A DNA stretch of 64,000 nt from Rusavskia elegans. Taxonomy: Eukaryota > Ascomycota > Lecanoromycetes > Teloschistales > Teloschistaceae. The notes under the pieces were generated by a model. It was not told the DNA's origin, made no database searches, and saw only the letters and a list, made by a program, of their open reading frames with translations. How positions within the stretch are numbered: position 1 is the stretch's first letter; the number at the start of each line of letters is the position of its first letter. Positions 48,159-57,700 of this stretch are shown piece by piece. Position numbers and translations under genes: made by a program. The stretch spans positions 248,001-312,000 of the forward strand of contig SAUG01000050.1 of assembly GCA_011316305.1 (NCBI GenBank), given 5' to 3'.

Positions 48159-49052
48159 ATGTTCATCCCAGTATCCGGAACGCTTTCCTGTTTCGTCTTC
48201 CTTTCCGTTGTAAGATCTATGACGGGCAATCCAACTCTTCCTGTGGCCCTCCCGGCTCCTACAGACATGACATCCGGCTCCGACTTCGGCGAAGATGATG
48301 CTTGCGACGAATACTACGACTGTGCCATCAACGGCGAGGACTCCTGGCAAAAACTCCAAACAACACTCCAAAATCCCGCCAGCACGGACAATTGGCCCGA
48401 CGGCCACCAACTCTACAACGACTACTACATGCTTGACACAACTCCCTACACAGCGGTAGATAACAGTATTGCGCAAGATCTTCTTGACCACGGGTTCTCG
48501 GCGATGGATTCAGGCAAGTATACAGAGGCTTCTGTCTCGTCGGGACACCCAACAGATCCGATTTCGGGCCCCGTAGCGTTTCAGAACCTTTTTAATACCG
48601 GGGAAGGCGTCATCATCGCGAATTACAACTACAATCGCTTTGACCTGTACAGGAAGCTACACTGGTCCGAAATCATCTATCAGACCTACTTCGAGCTGGT
48701 AAACCGACAACCTAGGCAGAGCGTCACCAACCTCCGAGCGATCGTACGCCATAATCTCGCTAATGACCATACATTACGTGTCCTGTGGACGGGCTACGAC
48801 GCTCGGAAGATCCCCATTAAGAACTATCCCTTATGGGTCAAGTGGACGGAGGCGGAACAGAAATACCTCTGGCAGGGACTTCTTGGGACGGATAACGTGA
48901 GAGGCGTGGTGTGGTTGCTAAATGACCATGCGCAGGCTCTCGGTAAGAAGACCATTACGGAGATCTGGACCAGGATCGGGCTACCAAGAAAGGAAAAATC
49001 CGCGGGGCCTGTAGATATTTGGATTGAGATTGGGCCGTATGCTGGGACTTGA
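48159..49052 (+). CDS. Predicted secreted protein, 297 aa, unknown function
   Basis: A single uninterrupted frame from ATG. The first 20 or so residues (MFIPVSGTLSCFVFLSVVRS) form a hydrophobic segment suited to a signal peptide. An acidic stretch follows (SGSDFGEDDACDEYYDC), then a Trp- and Tyr-rich mature part (YNYNRFDLYRKLHWSEIIYQ, WVKWTEAEQKYLWQGLLG, VDIWIEIGPYAGT). There is no hydrophobic segment near the C terminus and only two Cys in the mature part. I do not recognise a domain. The lack of introns and a secretion signal are common for lineage-specific secreted fungal proteins; an effector or cell-wall role is speculation. Confidence 0.75.
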   Translation: MFIPVSGTLSCFVFLSVVRSMTGNPTLPVALPAPTDMTSGSDFGEDDACDEYYDCAINGEDSWQKLQTTLQNPASTDNWPDGHQLYNDYYMLDTTPYTAVDNSIAQDLLDHGFSAMDSGKYTEASVSSGHPTDPISGPVAFQNLFNTGEGVIIANYNYNRFDLYRKLHWSEIIYQTYFELVNRQPRQSVTNLRAIVRHNLANDHTLRVLWTGYDARKIPIKNYPLWVKWTEAEQKYLWQGLLGTDNVRGVVWLLNDHAQALGKKTITEIWTRIGLPRKEKSAGPVDIWIEIGPYAGT

Positions 49053-49806
49053 ATGGTTCCGTCTCCGCTTACAGCGACAAGTTTTCACAGCGAATCGGAT
49101 CCAAAATTGAGACCGGCGAGAGAGATGCTCGTTCCACCCGGTCCGCATAAGCATCGTACATTGGGTCGATGATGCTGAGCAGCAGAAAGTGAAAGCCTGA
49201 CCTCCTTTCTCAATAGTTTCAGTCTGGATGGGAAACATTCGAAGCCTTCTTCGTCAGCTGGTTGATTTTATCGACGGGACGAAGTTCGAGATTGGACCAA
49301 CACACAGCGTCGATTCCCTCGACATCGGCAAAGATCATCCACCAGCCAGCAAGACCAGACAGTGGAGCCAGTCTGTCATTACGGTTCCGCATTAGCTCCG
49401 TAAGGACTCATACGGACCCTTCTTGGCCCAACTTGACGAGATCAAGACCGCAGGCCCGGTTATTAAAGGCCCTCGAGCAGCGAGGACTGAAGGATGAAGA
49501 AATGGCCCACAGATCAACACCCCTATCCGCTGGTCAGGTTATTAAGGGGGGCAAGCTATGTAGAATTTAAGCAAGTCAAATGGTCAGACCACAAGCTTTT
49601 TCCAGAAGACTATATCTATAATTTCCACCATTCGCCTTCATAGTTTTGTTTCTCTCAAATCAGGAGGTCAACATTCCAATGGGAGTAGGTATTTGTAAGG
49701 AAAACCCCCTATTTTCTATTTGGCCGGATTTAGGAGATAAACTTGCAAAACCACCCGAAGAACTCTCGTCTCATCACCAGCCGTAAAACTGACCCCATGA
49801 AAATAA
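49053..49806. other. Intergenic, no supported gene
   Basis: 754 bp. A 102-codon frame at 49,262-49,570 has no conserved look. The region should hold the promoter of the SDR gene that follows. Confidence 0.5.
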
Positions 49807-50675
49807 ATGGCCCTCAAGCCATGGCTCCTTGCTACCCCAGCATCTCGAGGCATCGGTCTCCAACTCGCCCGCCGTCTCCTTAACACAACCGACCTCCCCG
49901 TCGTCGCAACCGCCCGCAAAGACCTCGAGAGCACCAAAGCCCAAATCCTCCAAGGTCTTGATGTCGACCCATCACGACTCTCAATCCTCAAACTCGATGT
50001 GACAGGTTCTATACCCCATCCCATTCGCCCTTCAATAAAAATAGCTAACAGCCTGAAGACGAACCCAGCATCTCAGCCGCAACATCCCACCTCCGCACCC
50101 TCTTCCCCCCCTCATCCCACTACCTCCACCTCGCCTTCTGCGTCCCCGGTATCCTCCACCCAGAAAAATCCCCCCCTCAAATCACCTACGATTCCGCGCT
50201 CCAAACCTTCAAAGTCAATACCCTCGGTCCCTTGATGCTCATCAAACATTTCTCTCCTTTCCTTCCTCGAAAATCTACCACCACGACCCTAACATCCTCC
50301 TCCTCCTCCTCCTCAGTACTACCCCAGCAAGCAACCTTCGCCATAATGTCCGCCCGCGTAGGCTCCATAAGCGACAACAACTCCCTGGGCGGATGGTATT
50401 CGTACCGCGCGTCCAAAGCGGCCGTCAACCAGATTGTCAAGACGTTCGATCTACATTTGAAGCAGACGAGTGGGGAGAAAGCGATCTGTGTCGGCTTGCA
50501 TCCGGGCACGGTCAAGACGGGGTTGAGCGAAGAGTTTTGGGGCAATGTGAGGAAGGAGAAGCTGTTTGAGCCGGAGTGGGTGGCGGGGATGTTGGTGAAG
50601 GTTGTGAAAGGGGTGAAGGTGGATGCGGGGAGGGGAAGGAGTTGGGATTGGGAGGGGAAGGAGGTGCCGCCCTGA
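49807..50675 (+). CDS. Classical short-chain dehydrogenase (C-factor/sniffer-like), 271 aa
   Basis: NAD(P)-dependent short-chain dehydrogenase of unknown substrate. Exons inferred: 49,807-50,005 and 50,059-50,675. The 53-nt intron restores ILKLDVTDEPSISAATSHL, the strand that normally contacts the cofactor adenine (DVT). The cofactor loop reads TPASRGIG where TGxxxGIG is usual, so Pro replaces the first Gly. LAFCVPGIL occupies the place of NNAG. The catalytic residues are present: Ser in IMSARVGS and Tyr/Lys in YRASKAAVNQ. The HPGTVKTGLS segment and the 'FEPEW' region fit cytosolic fungal SDRs of the carbonyl-reductase type. A Ser/Thr run at about 145-155 looks like a loop expansion. Confidence 0.88.
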
Positions 50676-51389
50676 AAAAAAAAACTTGACTTGGTAAATG
50701 GGTGGCTGAAGAGAATGGGAGCACGTGAGAGGAAGGTCGGGGCTTTCTGTGAAAAGAAAAAGAAAGGGCCGCCTGGAGTTGGTGTTGTTGGAGATTTGGC
50801 AAGCCAGAGAAGCTATACGCCACCTAGAGGCTCGAAGCTGTCCGAGTCTCGACATCACCTTCTTGGAGAGGAAAGTTCAGGTCACCCAGTTTCCGAATCT
50901 CAATACCGCAACATCCTTCCACCCCGACACCACACATCCTTTGCGTATAAGTCTCACAGGTAACCAACATCTTTGATATCAAGACCGCGAGTGAAGGAAA
51001 GAAGAGGAGGTTGTAATGAGGCTACAGAGTCGACCTTGAAATAATTCGAACGCAATATCAGAGAAAGGAGAGCGAGGAGAGAAAGAGGGAAAAGAGCATC
51101 AAATAAGCCTGGAAGTATGCATTCCTACAGAAACAGAAACGAGTGCAATAGATCAGAACTGGAAACTGGACATGAGTCTTCTCCTTTTCTCCTCCTCTAG
51201 ACTTTATTCTCAAAATTGCTTTGAATCTTGAAAAAGGAATTCGATGCCATCCTATTTCAAAACCAACCATCCGGAACCGCTACTCCAGGCCCCTTTGGCA
51301 GAACATCCCTCTACGAACCCTGATCCACCATACAACAACAATCCAAATCCAGCCAGCACCCTAACCCCCCCTTCCTCCCCCCTCCTCCC
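50676..51389. other. Convergent intergenic region
   Basis: 714 bp 3' space between the SDR (plus) and the 917-aa gene (minus). Frames present are short and low in complexity. A poly-A run of about ten bases follows the SDR stop. Confidence 0.5.
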
Positions 51390-54143
51390 TTATCCCCCAC
51401 TACCACCACCACCACCCCTCCCCAACACCCCAACTAAATCCAACATCTCATCCACCTTCCCACTCAACACATCCCCCTCACTGACTCCACTCATCCTCTC
51501 CCTGTCACTCATCCTCTCCTCGCTCAAATACCCACTCCCCCTCCCCGCAAACGCACTACTAATCCCCGAGCTCGCATCTATAACGGCCAGGAACAACCGT
51601 TCGAGTAGGATGTTCTTTTTCTCCATGGCGGCGAGGCGGGCTTCGAGGCGGGTTGAAATGTCTGATGGGGGGTTGGTGGGATGTGGGTGGTAGCTGTTCG
51701 TTGGGACCGGCGGTGAGAGGGGACGGTATGAAGAGGAGGAGGCGGAGGGATTTTCTTGATGGTTGGGTGGAGGAGGAGGATGGAGGATGCTGTTTGGTTT
51801 GACAGTATGGCTGCGGGAGGGATAAGTGTGTTCATCATGGTGATTTGGATGTAGTTGATGGCCGTTCGTGGTAGGGCCGGCTGTAGAGCAATCGTTGTTA
51901 TTATCGTTAAGGAAGGGATATGGATATTGAGGGTCATGGACTGCCGCTGCTGGGCAAGGACGTTGTTCGGCGACTACGATGATAGGCGAGAAGTTGTTTT
52001 TCGTGCTGACAAGGGAGCCTTTGTTTCTCTTCTCGGACTTCCCTGAATCGAGCCGCTCAGAGGAATCGTGATGGTTTTGCTTGGTACTTTGAGCAGGTGA
52101 CGGTTGTGAAGCGAGTTTGGTATCTGGATGATTCTGATCACGTTCCTTACCCGGTGCTTGACTTGTCTGATCACCATCATCACGCCGTTGGACCTCGGCG
52201 CTGTTCTGCCGGGCACGCAGGCGCTCCATATCACGAAGCTTGAGAGCTTTGACGCGGTCCACCCGGCTCTCGTGCCAGGGAATGTAGAGGTTATCCTTAT
52301 CGGCATCCTTGGAGCGCTGAACCGAATGGTTTACACACTCCTGGGCAGATGATGATGGTATGTCCACCCCGTTCACCGTCTTCCGATCATCCGTAACGGG
52401 GCGTGGAATTACTCCATTTGCATTATTGGAATTCGATGACGATGTTGACAGTTCCAAACATCGACCGGCGGTCACGAGGGTACTTCCATCGAGCTCTCTA
52501 TCTGGATTTCGGGTTCGGGGTGAGATGGGGTCTAAAGATTTCCTTACGAGCAAAGTGTTGCTGGTGGGAGGTTGAGGGAATACTTCTGTGAAAGTCGGAC
52601 TGGGTTTCAAGATGCGTGACTCGCTTGGTACATTGTTTTTCACGGGAGAAAGCCGGTATCGGTGGCCCTTCTTCGGGGGCGACTTGGGCGGATGTTTTTG
52701 TTGTTCCTTGGGTGAACTTCCACAACCAGCAGGAGATTCGGAGGGTAGCACATTCTTGTTTTCCGACAGCTTGCCCGTCGTAGACTTGGGCGTCGCGCCA
52801 TCATTGCAACCTTCAGGCAAAGACGGCAGAGCACGTGTGGGCGCAGGACCAGGTTTGGGCGGCTGACATGAGGACGACGGATGATAGGCATAGGCGCCTT
52901 GGCCGTGGATGAATTCTGCTCGTTGGGCATTCATGATTTGCCCCGATTCGGCGTCTGATTGGCATTCGTCGATGAAGGAGCGCCCTGATTTGGCGGGCGA
53001 TGATTCGACCGGAGAAATGGGAGAGATGGGAGAAGACGAAGAAGATTGAGCTGCGGTGCCCTTGACGGCGACGAGAGGAGAATCTTTTACGGTTGCCGGT
53101 TCGTCGAGAGAAGTTCGGGGAGTTTTGGGCAGGGAAGTCCGTTGAGGTCGTAAGTGGAATCTGATGGGAACCGAGTAGGGGCCTTTGGACGAGGTTCTTG
53201 GGCGGGCGATGGGATGGCCGTGTTTTCGGATAGGTGATTCCCGCTGCCGAGATTGCGTGCCTTGTCGTTCCGGCGACCTGAAGAGACGTCCAGAGGAGGC
53301 TGCACGGGCGCGAGCTTGAGCAGTGGCCAGCGTGGCGGCTGCGAAGTCTTGGAGACCATGCTCAGGAACTTTCGGGATGCCCTTTGACGGCGAGTACCCG
53401 TTGCTGGCTTGAGTCGTCTTCGCCTTGGCTGGGTCATATATGTCGCTGCCGAGATTGAGATGCGTCACTTCCTTGCCTTGATCGCCATTCTCGCCTGATA
53501 TATGTGATATGTGACCACCTTCATTGCCCGGGTCAGGATCGAGATGAGCGGGTGGCTGTGATTTGCGATAGATCCATTTATGCGATTTCCCTTTCGCATT
53601 CAAGTCCTCGAAATTGACCTTGTAAGTGGACGGGTTTTCGAGATCGTACATCTTGGGGTTAATGGCAATCTTCAGATACTTGCGGCCACCGCTGCTGTGC
53701 TTGGATGCAACTTCCATACTCCCTCGCGGCCTACTCTCTCCGCTCAGGTCCGAGGTTGTGGCCGATCGGTTGAGACGGAATAGCCGTTTCAGTGGTTTCT
53801 GTGGGTGGCTACCACCTCCCCCTATTTGTTCCAGCATGCGTCGCCGGCGTCCAGAATCGGACCGGGTGAGATCGGCCGTGGCTTTTCTCTCGGTGAAAGT
53901 TGGCTTGGTTGCCATCTCATCCGGCGGCGTTGTCCGTGCAAGTTCTTTCAACTGGTCAGTACTCCGTTTGCAATCCTGGAACTCCAGCCGGGCGAGCGAA
54001 TTGTCAGAAGGGAAGTATCCTGGGCTTCGTGGGAGCATCGACTTCTCGTTGGCTCCATTCACTGAAGTAGGAACCGCAGAGATCCCGTCAATCACTGTCC
54101 TCCCGGAGAGCGGAGCAGAGCTCGAGCGCACGCTGCGATCCAT
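51390..54143 (-). CDS. Large disordered fungal protein, 917 aa, unknown function
   Basis: A single long exon. The start is set at the ATG giving MDRSVRSSSAPLSGR; an upstream in-frame GTG would add 14 residues. The only part that looks folded or conserved is near the N terminus: KPLKRLFRLNRSATTSDL, then GGRKYLKIAINPKMYDLENP and YKVNFEDL...WIYRKSQ. The middle (about 250-800) is rich in Ser, Pro, Gln, Asn and Lys and is probably disordered. Near the C terminus a short coiled-coil-like helix (TRLEARLAAMEKKNILLERL) precedes a Gly/Ser tail. I do not recognise the family. It may be a scaffold or regulatory phosphoprotein, but that is inference. Confidence 0.75.
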   Translation of the reverse strand: MDRSVRSSSAPLSGRTVIDGISAVPTSVNGANEKSMLPRSPGYFPSDNSLARLEFQDCKRSTDQLKELARTTPPDEMATKPTFTERKATADLTRSDSGRRRRMLEQIGGGGSHPQKPLKRLFRLNRSATTSDLSGESRPRGSMEVASKHSSGGRKYLKIAINPKMYDLENPSTYKVNFEDLNAKGKSHKWIYRKSQPPAHLDPDPGNEGGHISHISGENGDQGKEVTHLNLGSDIYDPAKAKTTQASNGYSPSKGIPKVPEHGLQDFAAATLATAQARARAASSGRLFRSPERQGTQSRQRESPIRKHGHPIARPRTSSKGPYSVPIRFHLRPQRTSLPKTPRTSLDEPATVKDSPLVAVKGTAAQSSSSSPISPISPVESSPAKSGRSFIDECQSDAESGQIMNAQRAEFIHGQGAYAYHPSSSCQPPKPGPAPTRALPSLPEGCNDGATPKSTTGKLSENKNVLPSESPAGCGSSPKEQQKHPPKSPPKKGHRYRLSPVKNNVPSESRILKPSPTFTEVFPQPPTSNTLLVRKSLDPISPRTRNPDRELDGSTLVTAGRCLELSTSSSNSNNANGVIPRPVTDDRKTVNGVDIPSSSAQECVNHSVQRSKDADKDNLYIPWHESRVDRVKALKLRDMERLRARQNSAEVQRRDDGDQTSQAPGKERDQNHPDTKLASQPSPAQSTKQNHHDSSERLDSGKSEKRNKGSLVSTKNNFSPIIVVAEQRPCPAAAVHDPQYPYPFLNDNNNDCSTAGPTTNGHQLHPNHHDEHTYPSRSHTVKPNSILHPPPPPNHQENPSASSSSYRPLSPPVPTNSYHPHPTNPPSDISTRLEARLAAMEKKNILLERLFLAVIDASSGISSAFAGRGSGYLSEERMSDRERMSGVSEGDVLSGKVDEMLDLVGVLGRGGGGGSGG

Positions 54144-54722
54144 GGCTGTGTTAGATATACGTATTGGGTGTAACGGTTGGTGCACTCATTGACTCGGCAT
54201 CTTGCAAGGTCTATATGGATGAAAGAGAACAACCCAGAAACCGTTCGTCAATCTGTTCGTCGACAAGCTTCTCGTGCTCAAGATGCAAGGACCTCGATTG
54301 GTCCTTGCACCAAACACGAAGCAAGGGCGGCCACTCGACAAGCGAGGAACGCACGCCTAATGTAAGAGAACAGCCTGGAAACAGAAATAAGAGAATAGAC
54401 TTAGCTGGGTACAATACAGCGGTTCAATTACCTGGCTGAAGCAGCATTAATACGGGCGTCCAAGTACGGCAGCAGACCATTTGCTGCATCGCTTTGCCTG
54501 CCCCATGCAGGACCAACAGATTCTCATCAAAGTCCTGCTATGCTGAAACGCCTACCGCAACTCAAATCCCTGCTATACCACCCTTTCTTACCTGGACTCC
54601 TGCTATGCAAGGTATCAAGGGGTATCCCCCAGCCCACGCTAAGTAAGATATCTACAAGACCAAAAATGCGGTAGGTGAAAAGCAAATCGTAGAGCGAGGG
54701 GGTCCACGGCGGTACTTGGACT
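54144..54722. other. Intergenic, between SEN1 and the 917-aa gene
   Basis: 579 bp that holds the SEN1 3' end and the promoter of the downstream minus-strand gene. Nothing specific is recognised. Confidence 0.5.
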
Positions 54723-57700
54723 TCACGGTCTCTTCGGTCGTCTGTCTTTCGGTCTGATGAACGGATCTGCCTCCTTCCTCTTTTTCATCGGCGGCCGAAC
54801 TTGGTTAGGAGGTAAGGGTGGTCGGTTAACACCAAGTTTCTTCACAGCTGGCACAGGTTCGGGCGGCTCTGCTTTCGACGACAGATCGTTAGGGTATGAG
54901 GAACCTATCGACGAGCCCCGTCCTCCAATACTCCCATTGCTGGGCGTATGTGGAGGCTTCATAGACGCGCTGCTGCTCACTCTGCCTCCTTTAGGGACAT
55001 GATCATCCCGCATTCCATGTCCATTGATCGGTTGACTGGGGCCCGGTGGCTTTCCGTATGGACTGGGTGGCGGCGAGTTATCGCGCCTTCTCTTGCGATC
55101 CGCTGGGAGATTACCTGGAGGTGTTTTTGTAGCAGTTGTTCGTACTACCGGCACGGTCCTGTCGTGGTCACCCAGCTGCTTTTGTGCTTTGATCATGGGA
55201 GCTTTCTGCACCCACCTCCGGTGCTTACTTTCATCCGCAATGATTTGCCTTTTCTCCTCAAACAACAAACGTTTGCGAGCGCAACAAGTTCTTGAGTTGT
55301 GGCCAACCTCGCCGCAACTGTAACATCGTTCCACTTTACAATCCAGGCTGGTGTGACCATCATCTCCACAACGTTCGCACTTGGTTTGGGCATATGCGTT
55401 GTCGCATACGTGCGTCATGTGTGCAGCGCTGCCGCATCGGTAGCAGGTCGCGAGAGCGTTTAGCCCGTTGCCACCACCCGATGCGGCTTGGATGGCAGCA
55501 TTGGCTCGCTGCGGAAGGGAGATAGACGAGGTCCGAGTTTGGGTAGATGGTGATCCGTTGACAGGCGCATCTACCATTTCTGCGTCGGACACTTCGGCGT
55601 CTTTGGCTGTGGAGATAGACGTACGATTCACTGCCTGCCTAAGGACCTCCAGAGGCTGACCCAACATACTGACGAGATTTCCTCCAGAAACGCGATTTCG
55701 ACGTTGCGCGTCTTGAATTAACTTGGCCCAGAACTCTCCGTTCATCAGTGACTGCGAGTTCCCAAGCACCCAGAGTGAGCATTTCGCTCGGGTAATGCCA
55801 ACGTTCATCCGCCGGATGTCGTCCAAGAAGCCGATGCTTTTGTTGATGGACGCTCGAACGCAGGAGAAGAAGATGATCTCGCTTTCTCGACCCTGGAACG
55901 CATCTGTCGTATTGAATTCTACGGATTCAAGGACCGTTCTGCCATAGGTTTCGCCAAACCTGGCTTTCAGTTCGCGCAGCTGACTTTTGTAGGGCGTGAT
56001 GATCCCAATCTTGTTCCGGAAGTCGTAGCCTCGACAATCAGTGGTGAGACGTTCGTAGAGTTTCAGAGCCACCTCAATCTCTGCGCGGTTGATCAGTGAA
56101 TGGCCTTGGGGAGCACTTTGATGTGCCCCTTGGACGTCAAAAAAGCGATAGGGTCCAAGTATGTCGCTTTTGTGCCACGGTTTGGTTCGTAGGGGACGCA
56201 TGTCGGGACCGTCCAGCAGCTTTCCTTCGTAGAAAGCCGCACTCGGGAAAGAACTAATCTCGGGATGCATACGATACTGGGTATCCAACAGGTGGACGTC
56301 CTTGGGGTGATTGGTCTGCATCCGAACGAACAAGCTTTGCTCATACTGGAATCGAGCAGCTTCTCGCGAAAGGACCGTCGGCGGCAGCTGCTTCGGGTCG
56401 CCCACCAGGATACATTTCGAACAACCATACTTGAGGGGTATCAGCGCACTCAACTCGATAGACTGAGCTGCCTCATCGATGATGACAGACTCGAACTCGA
56501 TGTTGAGGTTTTGGAACATGTCATGTCCACTGCCGCTGAGTGTAGCACAGATAACATGGGCGCCATCCAGGATTCCTTGCTGGACAAGACGTCGGTTGAT
56601 CTCCGCATCCCGTGCAGCTGTGTTGCCACTATCACGAGCCGTGTCAATGTTCTTGCTGAGTTGCTCTCTTCTCCGTTTGAGAATTTCGAATTGGCGATTG
56701 TCTTCCCCTGAAGCATCCTTGCCTTGGGCTCTCATCTCTTCGACCTTGCTCCGAAGGGCAGTGAACTCTTCACATGTTGCTTTGTGTGCGTCCATCAACG
56801 TACCGATGTCGTCCTTCTTGTCTATCTTTTTACCACTAGCTAGATTGAGCTTCGCACTAACCAGTTCATCGAGAGTCACGTCCTTGACATTGCTGTTAAT
56901 CGCATCGCTTCGTCCGAGCCGAACAATGGAGATCTGCCGTTCCTCCGCATTGATTGTCTTCACACCATGGCGGAACCTCATGACGAGTTCGTCCACCGCA
57001 GCATTACTGGGCGCGCAGACCAGAAGTTTCTTCGTTGCTACCGGAGACGAGCGTTGAACTGCCTCGACGCCACCAGGGCGAGCAATTGTTACGCCCTTGT
57101 CCTTGAGACTCTCGCTTAGAAGAGCGCCAACGATGGCAACGATGGTCTTCGTTTTGCCTGAGCCTGGAGGCCTGAATTGAAAATGTCAGTGCTGTGCTTT
57201 CACGAAGATGTTGGACCTGGTCCATCACTCACCCTTGGATCAAAGTGAAGGCATCGTTATCTATTGCCGACTTTACGGCTTTGGCTTGTGCTTTGTTGAC
57301 GTTGTAGTTTGTGACTAGCGGAGACAAGTGCTGGTCTGAGTACTGCAGCAGAGGAGAGGGCTTCGCTTGAATAACTTCATCACAAAGGTCGAAGTACTTC
57401 AAACCCAGAAGAGCACCGTATTCTCGTTCCAAAGGAGTGATAGACAAGATACGAGCACCGTATACAGTGGCGTTGGGTACCATAGCGCTCATCAGACCGC
57501 TGCCGGGATTGATACGATATGATATTTCCATAACGGCCTTTTTGCGAGTGATTCGCTGGATCCGTCCCAGACAATGGGGCTGTGAAGCATCGGTGATAGG
57601 CGACTGGCTCTTGGACAGAAGAATGATGTCGGCCTCGGAAATGCCCGATTCTTGCCCTTCAGCGATCGGCATTGTTGTGCTGACCTCGAGGAACGAGTCG

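Noticed and set aside
41498..50675. A secondary-metabolite cluster built around the two SDR genes
   Set aside because: There is no backbone enzyme, P450, transporter or pathway regulator, and the genes between them are housekeeping (LAS17, MRS2).
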